Positions 50,960 to 61,142 are shown, numbered from the stretch's first letter. The stretch is DNA of 64,000 nt from Pseudomonas abietaniphila (GCF_039697315.1 NZ_CP155619.1:5394001-5458000); one strand, 5' to 3'. The notes: generated by a model not told the origin, from the letters alone. Made by a program: numbers and translations.

Positions 50960-52312
50960 ATGAAGAACAGCCGATTCGCAAGAGCCGCTGGCTGGCTGGC
51001 CGTGCCATGCCTGGTCGCGGCAGGCCTGCTGGCCTGGTATGTCACGCGCGAACCCGTTTCGCGTCTTGAAAACCCGCCTGGCGCCGTGGCCGACCTCGGC
51101 CCGGCGTTGGTTGCCCGTGGCGAATACGTCGCCAGACTGGGCGACTGCGTGGCCTGCCACAGCGTGCCTGGCGGCGCGCCGTTCGCGGGCGGCCTGGAAA
51201 TGGCCACGCCGCTGGGGGCGATACACGCCACCAACATCACGCCCGATCCTGAAACCGGCATCGGCCGCTACAGTCTGGCCGACTTTGATCGCGCCGTGCG
51301 TCACGGCGTGGCACCCGGCAGTCGCCGGCTGTATCCCGCCATGCCGTACCCTTCATACGCCAAGCTCAGCGATGACGATGTGCGCGCGTTGTACGCCTTT
51401 TTCATGAAGGGCGTGGCGCCGGTCAAACAGGCGAACATCCCGAGTGCGATTCCCTGGCCTCTGAACCTGCGCTGGCCAATCGCGCTGTGGAATGGCGTGT
51501 TTGTCGACCCCCAGCCGTACGTGGCCAACGCGTCGCAGGATGAGGCGTGGAATCGCGGTGCCTATCTCGTTCAGGGCGCGGGCCACTGTGGCAGTTGCCA
51601 TACACCCCGGGGGCTTGCGTTCAATGAGAAAGCGCTCGATGAATCGGGCACACCGTTCCTCGCCGGGGCCTTGCTGGATGGCTGGTACGCGCCGAGCCTG
51701 CGGGACGATCACAACACCGGGCTTGGCCGGTGGAGCGAGCCGGAGATCGTGCAGTTCCTCAAGACGGGGCGCAACAGGCACGCGGTGGTCTACGGCTCGA
51801 TGACCGAGGCGTTCAACAATTCCACCCAGTTCATGACCGATGATGATCTGACCGCCATTGCCCGTTATCTCAAGTCATTGCCCGGTGACCGTCAGCGCGA
51901 CGGCGCGCCCTGGCAGTATCAGGAGAGCTCGGCAACAGCGGGGCCGCAGACGCCTGGCGCCCATACCTACGCTACGCGCTGCGCGTCGTGCCACGGGCTG
52001 GACGGCAAGGGGCAATCGGAGTGGATGCCGCCGCTGGCGGGCGCGACCTCCGCCTTGGCAAAGGAGAGCGCGTCGGCGATCAACATCACCCTCAATGGCT
52101 CCCAGCGTGTCGTGGCAGCCGGAGTGCCGGACGCGTATCGTATGCCTGCCTTCCGTGAGCAATTGTCCGATCAACAGATCGCCGACGTTCTGACATTTAT
52201 GCGCAGTCACTGGGGCAATCAGGGCAGTGCCGTCGAGGCGCAAGCGGTGGGCAAATTGCGTGAACACACGGATCCCGCCAGCAGCAGCCCGATCATTCTG
52301 CACATGCGCTAA
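50960..52312 (+). CDS. Tri-haem cytochrome c
   Basis: 450-aa protein with an N-terminal signal anchor (WLAVPCLVAAGLLAWYV) and three haem-binding motifs: CVACH, CGSCH and CASCH, each followed downstream by candidate Met ligands. This is the layout of the cytochrome subunit of membrane-associated aldehyde or alcohol dehydrogenases. Located 17 bp after the molybdenum subunit, it should accept electrons from the 2Fe-2S subunit and pass them to the respiratory chain. ATG at 50960 follows CAGGAG; an upstream TTG at 50939 lies inside the previous gene and is not preferred. Confidence 0.93.
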   Translation: MKNSRFARAAGWLAVPCLVAAGLLAWYVTREPVSRLENPPGAVADLGPALVARGEYVARLGDCVACHSVPGGAPFAGGLEMATPLGAIHATNITPDPETGIGRYSLADFDRAVRHGVAPGSRRLYPAMPYPSYAKLSDDDVRALYAFFMKGVAPVKQANIPSAIPWPLNLRWPIALWNGVFVDPQPYVANASQDEAWNRGAYLVQGAGHCGSCHTPRGLAFNEKALDESGTPFLAGALLDGWYAPSLRDDHNTGLGRWSEPEIVQFLKTGRNRHAVVYGSMTEAFNNSTQFMTDDDLTAIARYLKSLPGDRQRDGAPWQYQESSATAGPQTPGAHTYATRCASCHGLDGKGQSEWMPPLAGATSALAKESASAINITLNGSQRVVAAGVPDAYRMPAFREQLSDQQIADVLTFMRSHWGNQGSAVEAQAVGKLREHTDPASSSPIILHMR

Positions 52313-52323
52313 AGGAGAGCCTG

Positions 52324-53343
52324 ATGGAAAGTATCGACCTGCTGGTCCTGCGCACCGCGCGGGACTGGCTTGCCGCCGGCGAGCGTGTACTGCTCGCCAC
52401 GGTGGCGCGCACATGGGGGTCTTCACCGCGTCCGGTCGGGTCGATGATGGCTTTGCGTAACGACGGCCGGGTGGTGGGCAGCGTGTCCGGCGGCTGCATC
52501 GAAGACGACCTGATTCATCGCTACACGACCCTCCATGGCGCAAGCGGAATGAGCGACAGCGCCCCCGAGGTGGTGCGTTACGGTGTCAGTGCCGATGAAG
52601 CTCACCGTTTCGGTCTGCCGTGTGGCGGGACCCTTGAACTGGTTCTCGAATTCGACCCCGCGTTGCAGTCGCTCGATGAGCTGCTGCGCCAGCTGGATGC
52701 CGGGCGGCTGGTGCGCCGCCATCTGACGCTGAATACCGGTCAGGTGACCCTCCAGCCTACGGCAACACCGGAGCAATTCAGTTTCGACGGCCAGCAGATG
52801 CTCAACACGCTGGGGCCGGGGTATCGCATGCTCATGATCGGTGCCGGCGCACTGGCCGAGTACCTGGCGACCATGGCGTTGTTCAACGGCTTCAAGGTCG
52901 CGGTGTGCGATCCGCGTCCTGAACACATCGAGGCGTGGGGGTTGGATGGGGTGGAGCGCATCGTCGGCATGCCTGATGACGTGGTTCGCGACTTCGCCGT
53001 CGATGTGCGAACCTGCATCGTCGCCCTGAGTCATGACCCTAAGCTCGACGACCTCGCCTTGCTCGAAGCCCTCCACGGTCCGGCGTTTTACATCGGCGCC
53101 ATTGGCTCGCGCCGCAATAGCCAGCTACGCCGCGAACGCCTGATCGAGCATTTCGGTGAGACCGAGGCGTCGCTCGAGCGTCTGCGTGGGCCTATCGGTC
53201 TTTATATCGGCAGCAAGACTCCTGCAGAAATCGCCGTCAGCGTCATGGCCGAAATCCTGGCCGCCAAGAACGGGGTCAGTGTGCCGAGCGAGTTTTCGAT
53301 TGCCAGTTCAAAAGCGCATGAAGGCTTGCCGGAATCGCGTTGA
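52324..53343 (+). CDS. XdhC/CoxI-family molybdenum-cofactor maturation protein
   Basis: 339-aa cytosolic protein that binds and sulphurates the molybdenum cofactor before insertion. It carries the N-terminal XdhC signature (VARTWGSSPRPVGSMM, GSVSGGCIEDDLI with its Cys) and the C-terminal Rossmann fold (MIGAGALAEYLATMAL, YIGAIGSRRNSQLRRERL, GLYIGSKTPAEIAVSVMAEI). It is 11 bp after the cytochrome gene with AAAGGAGAG ahead of ATG, and completes the hydroxylase operon. Confidence 0.93.
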   Translation: MESIDLLVLRTARDWLAAGERVLLATVARTWGSSPRPVGSMMALRNDGRVVGSVSGGCIEDDLIHRYTTLHGASGMSDSAPEVVRYGVSADEAHRFGLPCGGTLELVLEFDPALQSLDELLRQLDAGRLVRRHLTLNTGQVTLQPTATPEQFSFDGQQMLNTLGPGYRMLMIGAGALAEYLATMALFNGFKVAVCDPRPEHIEAWGLDGVERIVGMPDDVVRDFAVDVRTCIVALSHDPKLDDLALLEALHGPAFYIGAIGSRRNSQLRRERLIEHFGETEASLERLRGPIGLYIGSKTPAEIAVSVMAEILAAKNGVSVPSEFSIASSKAHEGLPESR

Positions 53344-53455
53344 AGTCCCTGCGCTACTTTTCCTGGAGCGTCATGCCAGCCTGACACGGATTTTTCCTGA
53401 ACCGTTCCGCAGAGCGGCTGCCCAATCAGATATCCGTCAGACCGAGGACATGACC

Positions 53456-53575
53456 ATGACCGAAGAAAAGAAAGAGGCGCCTGAAAAAGACGATGTTCCT
53501 GCTCACTCGACCGAACAGGAAAAGGAACGGCTGAAAGACTTTAACAAGGACGGCATACCACCTGGCTCAAGCTGA
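53456..53575 (+). CDS. Small charged hypothetical protein
   Basis: 39-aa very acidic/lysine-rich peptide (MTEEKKEAPEKDD...ending DGIPPGSS). No family name known to me, but small charged proteins of this type are frequent near CsbD genes. Two ATGs in frame (53450 and 53456); the second has GAGG 8 nt before it and is preferred. Confidence 0.6.
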   Translation: MTEEKKEAPEKDDVPAHSTEQEKERLKDFNKDGIPPGSS

Positions 53576-53594
53576 GGGCCTTGGTTATCAGCGG

Positions 53595-53933
53595 GTGCCT
53601 CCTTTGATTGCCGGCTCCGCAAGCGCAATCCTGGAGGACATCCGTCAGCAATACCGTTCGCTCATCGAGCAACGCTGGCGGATCGTAGAGCAGTCAGAAG
53701 GCGCGATTCCCGGCCCTTTGATCGGGATGCTGGTTGCGTGGCTGACGCTTATTTTTGCGAGTTTTGGGTACCGCGCACCCAGCAATTCGATGGTCGTCGG
53801 CATGTTCGTCGCCTCGTCGTTGCTTATCGCGGCTTCGGTGTATCTGGTGCTGGACATGGAGATACCCTTTCATGGCCCCATCCAAATATCCGACGAGCCC
53901 TTGCGCAGAACGCTCGCCGTCATCCAGCTCTAG
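53595..53933 (+). pseudogene. DUF4239-type membrane protein, N-terminally truncated
   Basis: 112 aa that align with only the C-terminal half of DUF4239 (bestrophin-like) proteins: the segment LIEQRWRIVEQSEGAIPGPL followed by a helix (MLVAWLTLIFASFGYRAPSNS), a second helix and the conserved FHGPIQISDEPLRRTL end. Intact family members are about 250 aa with two more helices. Only a GTG at 53595 can start it. It is probably the remnant of a truncated gene, although a short functional form cannot be ruled out. Confidence 0.6.
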
Positions 53934-53951
53934 CCTGTTCTCTAGCTCCAT

Positions 53952-53986
53952 AAAAAAGTCCGGTACGAAGCGATTCGTACCGGACT
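53952..53986 (-). terminator. Terminator of the minus-strand membrane-protein gene
   Basis: AGTCCGGTACGAA (53957-53969) pairs perfectly with TTCGTACCGGACT (53974-53986), a 13-bp stem with a 4-nt loop. On the minus strand it is followed by six Ts. It ends the transcript of the 54013-55005 gene. Confidence 0.9.
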
Positions 53987-54012
53987 CAGTGTGCGCGTCA
54001 GGGCGTTATCCG

Positions 54013-55005
54013 TTATTCAGTGACGACCAGCAGTTGTGGGCGCGACCGAATTGCATAACGGGCGGTAAAGAAACTCACTGCGCCACCCAGCAGCAGCATG
54101 AAGAACGTACCCCAGGCTGCCTTGGAAACTTGCTTGGCCGCGACGTCTGCCGCTTCGCGGGCCTGTTGCTCAGCCTGCTGTTTGAGCTGGTTCACTTTGG
54201 CGGCAGCGTCCTGATAAGCACGGGCATAGTTGTCGACGATCTGTTGGGCTTCCTCCTTACTTTTGCCGGTACGCGCCGCGACGATGTTGACCAGCGCTTC
54301 CTTGTCCGCCGCATTCAGGGCGGGCTCGCCGGCTTTTTGAATGCGCTCGAACCATTGCTTGAGTTGATCGCCAGCCTGAGTCGGATCAGTGGACGCTTGC
54401 GCCGCGGCCTGCTTGCCATCTTCTCCGGCGGCGTCTGCCTTCTGTTCGAGCGCTGCGGGATCAAGCGCCTGCTTGCCGGACTGCTTGAGCGTGGTGTCCA
54501 GTTCTGATTTCAGGCTGTCCCAATCCAGGCTGATGCCGTTCTCGTCCAGTTGTTGCTTGATCGTCTGCCCAACCCCGGGCGCCGCAGCGGCCACGCCATC
54601 AGCAGCCAGGGAAAGACCTTTGCCTGCGATGTTGCCAGCGGTGCCTACCAATGAGCCCGCGAGCGACGCCAGCAACCAGGTGGTCAGCAGGGTGCTGATG
54701 GCCCAGCTCAGCAGACCGTGCAGACCGCCGCGATCCGGCGCCGTGCGGCCCGAGACCCAGGCACCGACACCGATGGCGACCAATGTGCTCACAAACAGCC
54801 AGACACCTGCGCCGGTTCCGAACCCTTGCAGCGGGTTGCCCTGCGCCAACGGATTGATTGCGCCGGCGCCGATCGCGGTTCCGAGTACGCTCAGCACCAG
54901 GTAGGTGACCAGGGTAATGGAAGCACCGGCAAAGACTGAACTCCACGAGACCCTGAACGGGGAGGCGGAGTGAAGGGCAGCGGGGGCAGCGTAAGTCGAA
55001 GTCAT
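54013..55005 (-). CDS. Alanine/glutamine-rich membrane protein of unknown function
   Basis: 330-aa protein with about three N-terminal hydrophobic helices (SVFAGASITLVTYLVLSVLG, GVWLFVSTLVAIGVGAWVSG, and TWLLASLAGSLVGTAGNIAG), a long soluble region rich in Ala, Gln, Asp and Lys with a predicted coiled coil (about 245-290, KVNQLKQQAEQQAREAADV), and one C-terminal helix (WGTFFMLLLGGAVSFF). Such proteins are common in Pseudomonas but uncharacterised. It is divergent from the triple-PAS regulator, with a 21-bp operator-like dyad in the shared intergenic region. Confidence 0.85.
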   Translation of the reverse strand: MTSTYAAPAALHSASPFRVSWSSVFAGASITLVTYLVLSVLGTAIGAGAINPLAQGNPLQGFGTGAGVWLFVSTLVAIGVGAWVSGRTAPDRGGLHGLLSWAISTLLTTWLLASLAGSLVGTAGNIAGKGLSLAADGVAAAAPGVGQTIKQQLDENGISLDWDSLKSELDTTLKQSGKQALDPAALEQKADAAGEDGKQAAAQASTDPTQAGDQLKQWFERIQKAGEPALNAADKEALVNIVAARTGKSKEEAQQIVDNYARAYQDAAAKVNQLKQQAEQQAREAADVAAKQVSKAAWGTFFMLLLGGAVSFFTARYAIRSRPQLLVVTE

Positions 55006-55142
55006 AAGCGATTCCTCTTGTGCAATGGCAACGCACTACCTGCGTGCGTGACGTGATACGAGCCGCTATCAGTGCGGCTCAATGCGTCTTTTGTGACGTG
55101 GTATCAGTCTGCGCAGAGCGCGCAAGCCTGTGATGGCGCATT

Positions 55143-55163
55143 TGCACCGGTTGCACTGGTGCA
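55143..55163 (+). promoter_or_regulatory. 21-bp operator-like dyad upstream of the PAS-LuxR regulator
   Basis: TGCACCGGT, a 3-nt spacer TGC, then ACTGGTGCA: an inverted repeat with 9-bp arms and one mismatch. It lies 114 bp before the PAS-LuxR start and 138 bp before the divergent membrane-protein start. A 21-bp sequence identical at 17 of 21 positions lies at 56784-56804. Confidence 0.6.
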
Positions 55164-55276
55164 TTCGCACCGACGCTTGCGCGCGCCGCTGCACTAAGCT
55201 TGCACCGGCGAGTCCGATGGTTTGCTGTGCCCTGACAGTCGAGGTGCAGCCTTCGTTAACCGATCCAGGAGATGAC

Positions 55277-56770
55277 ATGACAGATGCTGTGCTTGCCCGA
55301 GAAACCAACCGCCGTCAGTTGCAGCAGATTATTTCCGGGTTGTCGGATGGTGTGATTCTGGTCGAGGTCGATCAGACCATCATCTGGGCCAACGAAGCCG
55401 CGCTGCTGATGCACGGGGTGGACGAAGTGAGCGAGCTGGGTGTGGACGGGGACGCCTACCGTGAACGCTTTTCGCTGCGCTACCGCAACAACCACCCGCT
55501 GGACCCGGACCAGTACCCGATCAGCCGGGTGGCGGCCGGTGAAGAGTTCAGCGATGTACTCGTCGAGGTCAGTCGGGTCGGGGACGAAGAGGATCGCAGC
55601 CGCGTCCATCGCGTGCGCAGCATGGTGCTGTCAGACAGCAGCGGCGAGCCGGAATCGCTGGTCTTGATCATGGCCGACGCCACTGAGTGGGCGAGTGCCG
55701 AACAGCGTTTCGAGAAGACATTCAATGCCAACCCGGCTCCCGCCGTCATCTGCCGTCTGAGCGATCTGCGCTTCATCAAAGTGAATCAGGGCTTTCTGGA
55801 GATGACGGGGCATTCCCGGGAAAACGTGATCGGCCGCTCGGTCTATGAGGTCGACGTGTTGGAAAATGCAGAGCGCAAAGACCTCGCCATCGAGCGGCTG
55901 AACGCCGGGACGACCATTCCCCAGATGCAGGCCGAGCTCAAGATGCCCGAGGGCGGCACCAAGCTGGTCATTGTGGCCGGGCAGCCTCTGGACATGAATG
56001 AAGAAGACTGCATGCTGTTTTCGTTCATCGATCTTGAAGCCAGGCGTAAGGCGGAGACCGCGTTGCGTCAGAGCGAAGACCGGTTTGCCAAGACATTCAA
56101 GTTAACCCCGGTTCCGATCATGGTGTGCACGGCGGATCGTCAGCAAATCGTCGACGCCAACGAAGCGTTTTTTTCCACGTTGGGTTTCACCACCCTGGAG
56201 ATGATTGGCAAAACCGTTGCCGAGATGGACTTCCTCGATAAGGGCAAAGGCGAGGTGCAGCTGTTCGATATCCTGGAAAAGAGCGGGCACATCGAAGGCA
56301 TGGATTTCAAGGTCCGCAAGAAAAACGGCGAGATCATGCACTGTGTCCTGGCGGCAGACACCGTGACCATTCAGGACGCGGCGTGTTACCTGTTCGTGTT
56401 CATGGACATCACCGAGCGCAAACGCTCGGAGCTGGAGCTGGTGGAAGCCATCGAGACGGTGATGAAAGATGCCTCCTGGTTCAGCCAGACGCTGATCGAA
56501 AAGCTGGCGAATGCGAAACGCGTCAATGGCCAGAACCTGCCCACGGCCTCCTTCACCGACCTCACGGCCCGGGAGCGTGACGTGTTGGGCTTGATCTGCG
56601 AAGGGCTCGCGGACAAGGAGATCGCCTCACGTCTGAACCTGGCGCTCAACACGATCCGTAACCACGTGGCCACGGTGTATTCCAAGCTGGACGTTCACAG
56701 CCGGGCCGAAGCCATCGTCTGGGCCCGTGAACGCCACCTGTTCGCGAGCCAGGGCGCCAACAAACGCTGA
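55277..56770 (+). CDS. Triple-PAS LuxR-family transcriptional regulator
   Basis: 497-aa cytosolic regulator. Three PAS domains (about residues 15-130, 140-260 and 265-385, each ending near a PAC motif such as FVFMDITERKRSE) precede a LuxR-type helix-turn-helix (LTARERDVLGLICEGLADKEIASRLNLALNTIRNHVATVYSKL). There is no kinase or receiver, so the PAS domains probably sense a ligand, redox state or light directly. ATG at 55277 follows CAGGAG with 5-nt spacing. The same 21-bp dyad occurs upstream of this gene and upstream of csbD, making autoregulation and csbD control likely. Confidence 0.9.
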   Translation: MTDAVLARETNRRQLQQIISGLSDGVILVEVDQTIIWANEAALLMHGVDEVSELGVDGDAYRERFSLRYRNNHPLDPDQYPISRVAAGEEFSDVLVEVSRVGDEEDRSRVHRVRSMVLSDSSGEPESLVLIMADATEWASAEQRFEKTFNANPAPAVICRLSDLRFIKVNQGFLEMTGHSRENVIGRSVYEVDVLENAERKDLAIERLNAGTTIPQMQAELKMPEGGTKLVIVAGQPLDMNEEDCMLFSFIDLEARRKAETALRQSEDRFAKTFKLTPVPIMVCTADRQQIVDANEAFFSTLGFTTLEMIGKTVAEMDFLDKGKGEVQLFDILEKSGHIEGMDFKVRKKNGEIMHCVLAADTVTIQDAACYLFVFMDITERKRSELELVEAIETVMKDASWFSQTLIEKLANAKRVNGQNLPTASFTDLTARERDVLGLICEGLADKEIASRLNLALNTIRNHVATVYSKLDVHSRAEAIVWARERHLFASQGANKR

Positions 56771-56783
56771 TCCCTGATGCAAA

Positions 56784-56804
56784 TGCACTGGCGACACTGG
56801 TGCA
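56784..56804 (+). promoter_or_regulatory. 21-bp operator-like dyad upstream of csbD
   Basis: TGCACTGGC, spacer GA, then CACTGGTGCA. It matches the 55143-55163 site at 17 of 21 positions and keeps TGCAC...GTGCA at the ends. It lies just after the PAS-LuxR stop and 92 bp before the CsbD start. Confidence 0.6.
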
Positions 56805-56895
56805 AAAGCGCCTTAAAGGCCGAGCGCTCATGACTTAACCTGTGACTGTACCGGCCACTGCGGGCCGCAATGAGAGTGATCCTGGAGGACATACC

Positions 56896-57153
56896 ATGAA
56901 GGCTGAACAGGTGAAGGGCGCATTGGAAAAGGCCGCGGGTAAAACCCAGGATTTTCTGGGCGAACTGACCGGGGACGAGCGCTTGCAGATGGAAGGGAAA
57001 GCAAGGCAGTCGGCTGGGGAGCTTCAGCAGCGTTATGGCGATGTATTGGACACCTGCGCGACTTACCTGCAACGCAGGCCGCGCGCCACTCTGTTTACCC
57101 TCGCGGGCTTGACGTTCGCGGTGGCCTGGCTGATCAAACACCGGAGTCATTGA
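56896..57153 (+). CDS. CsbD-family stress protein
   Basis: 85-aa protein. The N-terminal 50 residues are CsbD-like (MKAEQVKGALEKAAGKTQDFLGE...), followed by a predicted membrane helix near the C-terminus (RATLFTLAGLTFAVAWLIK), so it may be membrane-tethered like YqjD/ElaB-type proteins. ATG at 56896 follows GGAGGAC. CsbD proteins are general-stress or osmotic-stress induced in other bacteria; function is unknown. It follows the PAS-LuxR gene and one of its operator-like sites. Confidence 0.85.
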   Translation: MKAEQVKGALEKAAGKTQDFLGELTGDERLQMEGKARQSAGELQQRYGDVLDTCATYLQRRPRATLFTLAGLTFAVAWLIKHRSH

Positions 57154-57308
57154 GCGCTTTAAACCAGGCGGGTAAAGCCCATCATCCATCCGCCGCAAGC
57201 GACGGATGAGTTTCGACTGTTTCGGCACACAAGGCCAAATGCCTTGAACGTTTGCCGGACCACACCACGGTGTCGAGCCTCGGCACCCACGTTATCGGAG
57301 AAGCAATC

Positions 57309-57488
57309 ATGAGCGGCACTTCAGACAAAATCAAAGGCATGGCCAACGAAGTGGTAGGCAACATCAAGCAAGGCGTAGGTAAGGTCACAGGCAACGAATC
57401 GTTGCAGGTCAAAGGCAAGATTCAGGAGAAGAAGGGTGAGGCCCAGCAGGTAGTCGGGGACGTCAAGGACGCGGTGGATAAACACTGA
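57309..57488 (+). CDS. CsbD-family stress protein
   Basis: 59-aa soluble CsbD protein (KIKGMANEVVGNIKQGVGKV, then a lysine/glutamate-rich second half). Length is typical for CsbD. ATG at 57309 follows GGAGAA. It shares the general CsbD pattern with the protein at 56896 but has no membrane helix. A strong bidirectional terminator follows. Confidence 0.9.
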   Translation: MSGTSDKIKGMANEVVGNIKQGVGKVTGNESLQVKGKIQEKKGEAQQVVGDVKDAVDKH

Positions 57489-57505
57489 CAGCGGTCAGGT
57501 GTTCA

Positions 57506-57537
57506 AAAAAGCGGTCATCTCAGGATGACCGCTTTTT
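57506..57537. terminator. Bidirectional terminator between csbD and pobA
   Basis: AAAAAGCGGTCAT (57506-57518) pairs with ATGACCGCTTTTT (57525-57537) across a 6-nt loop. The T-runs on both strands allow it to end both csbD and the convergent pobA transcript. Confidence 0.9.
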
Positions 57538-57605
57538 GTTTGTCCTCGGGTCGGCGTCGAGGTGAATGGGAAATCGCCGCCGCCCGCGCGCCCCTTGATC
57601 CCTGC

Positions 57606-58862
<1,257 letters not shown>

Positions 58863-58928
58863 TTAAAAATCCTGATCTTCGGGTACTTTTCAGTAATCTG
58901 GGCGATTATCGCGCAGTCTGGAGCGGGC

Positions 58929-59834
58929 ATGGTCAGGGCGTTGCTGGACAACATTCCGGTGTTCAAGCTGTACGGCGAGGGCCAGCGTTGGGCGACCCCC
59001 GACTTGCTGCATTGCGAGACCATTGCCAAACGCAGTCGCTTGCACCACTGGGAAATCCAGCCGCATCGGCACGCGGATCTGTGCCAGTTGCTCTACGTAC
59101 GCAAGGGACAGGCGCACATTGATATCGAGGGGCAGCACCTCGTGGTGCGTGAAGCGGCCTTGCAAGTCGTTCCACCTCAGTGCGTCCACGGTTTTCGTTT
59201 CTCGGAAGACATCGACGGTTACGTGGTCACGCTCGCCGCTCCGCTCATCGCTCAGTTGCAGGCTCAGGCGGGCGCCACCCATGATGTGCTGGCCCAGCCG
59301 GCGCTCTATCCGGCGGGCAGCGATCGCAAATATCTGACGACACTCTTTACGGCGCTGCTGCGTGAGTACCAGACCCTCCAGTCGGGCCGGGATGTCGTGC
59401 TTCATTCGCTGATCAATGTGGCGTTGGTATGGGTCGGTCGACAAGCCACCGCACGCAACAGTTCGAAGCAGGCACCGGAGCGTGGTCGACGCTACCTTGC
59501 ACACTTCATCAGCCTGATCGAAACGCATTTTCGGGAGCAGCCCAGCGTCGAGCACCTGGCCTACAAGGTGGACCTCTCGGTCGCGCAGCTAAACAATATC
59601 TGCCGCGAACTGGCAGGCCTCAGTGCGCTGCAGGTCGTGCACCAGCGCATGCTGCTCGAGGCCAAACGCAACCTGATCTACACCAGCATGACCGTTGCTC
59701 AAGTGGCCGATGCGCTTGGCTTTGCCGATCCAGCGTACTTCTCTCGCTTTTTCAAGCGCCTCAGTGGTCTCTCACCTTCGGATTTTCGTGGGCAGGGCCT
59801 GCGTCAAACGGATCCCGTCACGGGCACCTCCTGA
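58929..59834 (+). CDS. pobR: AraC-family regulator of 4-hydroxybenzoate hydroxylase
   Basis: 301-aa AraC-type activator with an N-terminal cupin-like sensor (HHWEIQPHRHADLCQLLYVRKGQAHI, residues about 40-65) and a C-terminal helix-turn-helix pair (VEHLAYKVDLSVAQLNNICRELAG and VAQVADALGFADPAYFSRFFKRLSG). It is divergent from pobA with 138 bp between starts, the standard arrangement for the AraC-type PobR/PobC of Pseudomonas that activates pobA in response to 4-hydroxybenzoate. It is not the IclR-type PobR of Acinetobacter. Confidence 0.93.
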   Translation: MVRALLDNIPVFKLYGEGQRWATPDLLHCETIAKRSRLHHWEIQPHRHADLCQLLYVRKGQAHIDIEGQHLVVREAALQVVPPQCVHGFRFSEDIDGYVVTLAAPLIAQLQAQAGATHDVLAQPALYPAGSDRKYLTTLFTALLREYQTLQSGRDVVLHSLINVALVWVGRQATARNSSKQAPERGRRYLAHFISLIETHFREQPSVEHLAYKVDLSVAQLNNICRELAGLSALQVVHQRMLLEAKRNLIYTSMTVAQVADALGFADPAYFSRFFKRLSGLSPSDFRGQGLRQTDPVTGTS

Positions 59835-60034
59835 CGTCTCTGGCCGTCATCGTTCACACCTCATTTCCAAGTCAGGCATCGCGGTTGGCGATACCTCCTA
59901 GCGGAGGATCTGATTGGTGCGCGCGGGGTCGGGAGCGCTAAGGTCTACCGCCAGGGTTGCTCATTGGTCGGTGAACGACCGTCACCTCATGGAGGTGGGC
60001 ACCTCATACTAAAAACAAGCAAGGTGAGATGATC

Positions 60035-61135
60035 ATGAGCGTTACCGTCTTCGACTCGGCCGTTCAATCCCAGGCTGCCCCCACGCCAGCCACATTCCCG
60101 ATCAATCAATGGTACGTCGCGGCCTTGTCCAAAGAGCTTGGAGATGCTCCCTTGGCGCGCACATTACTGGGCATCCCGGTCGTACTTTTTCGGTGCGCCG
60201 ACGGCACGGTTGCTGCGTTGGAAGACCGCTGCTGTCACCGGGCGCTGCCACTGTCAAATGGCACGCTGGAAGCGCGAGGCATACGCTGCGGCTACCACGG
60301 TCTGCTGTTCGATGCTCAGGGCAAATGCATTGAGGTGCCGGGCCAGGATCGCATTCCCGCAAAGGCGAAAGTCCCTGCGTATGTTGTCCGTGAAAAGGAT
60401 CACATTGTCTGGGTCTGGCACGGCAGCGAGGCGCACCCTCAACCCCTGTCCGAACCGCCTGCCTATGACGTGCACAGCAGCGGCCTCTACCTCTATGACG
60501 GCGATGTCTATCACTACGATGCGCCTTACCAGCTCATCCACGACAATCTTCTGGATTTGAGCCATCTGGGCTATGTGCATCTGCGCACCATTGGTGGCAA
60601 TGCAAGCATTCATATGAACGCGCGCATGGATGTGCAGAGTGATGATCAGACGGTGCGGGTAGTGCGACACATGCTTGATTCCGTGCCGCCTCCCACCTAT
60701 ACCGCGGCCTATCCCTTTTCCGGCAACGTGGATCGGTGGCAGGAGATCGAGTTTCACGTCAGCCATCTGCGCATCTGGACGGGCGCTGTGGATGCAGGCT
60801 CCGAATCGATCGATGACCCGCATCGCGGCGGTTTTCATATGCGCGGCTTTCATGGGGTGACGCCCGAAACCGAAACGACCAGCCACTACTTCTGGACGAT
60901 AGCGACCAATCCGCTGAGCGATCCGGAGGCCGTCAAAGCAAAAGTGGTTGAGCAGACAATTCTGACCTTCGACGAAGACAAAGTGGTCATCGAGGCGCAG
61001 TACCGAAACATGTGTCGTTTTGGTAAGTCGGCTACCGTCGATATCCACGTCGACGTGGGTGCGAACCGTGCGCGGCGAATCATCGAACGGTTACGTCAGA
61101 TTCACGCGGATAACCCGCCAGATGAGCGAGGATAA
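60035..61135 (+). CDS. Rieske non-haem iron oxygenase, VanA-like (copy 1)
   Basis: 366-aa terminal oxygenase. The Rieske cluster is bound by CCHRALPLS...CGYHGLLFD (first Cys-His about residue 66, second about 85). The mononuclear iron site is DNLLDLSHLGYVH (Asp and two His, about 168-180). The C-terminal catalytic domain is VanA-like, typical for O-demethylases or other aromatic monooxygenases. It needs an NAD(P)H reductase, which is not present in the window. Start ATG at 60035 follows AAGGTGA; an upstream in-frame ATG at 60029 has poorer spacing. It is transcribed with the next gene, 7 bp apart. Confidence 0.92.
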   Translation: MSVTVFDSAVQSQAAPTPATFPINQWYVAALSKELGDAPLARTLLGIPVVLFRCADGTVAALEDRCCHRALPLSNGTLEARGIRCGYHGLLFDAQGKCIEVPGQDRIPAKAKVPAYVVREKDHIVWVWHGSEAHPQPLSEPPAYDVHSSGLYLYDGDVYHYDAPYQLIHDNLLDLSHLGYVHLRTIGGNASIHMNARMDVQSDDQTVRVVRHMLDSVPPPTYTAAYPFSGNVDRWQEIEFHVSHLRIWTGAVDAGSESIDDPHRGGFHMRGFHGVTPETETTSHYFWTIATNPLSDPEAVKAKVVEQTILTFDEDKVVIEAQYRNMCRFGKSATVDIHVDVGANRARRIIERLRQIHADNPPDERG

Positions 61136-61142
61136 TAAGAAA

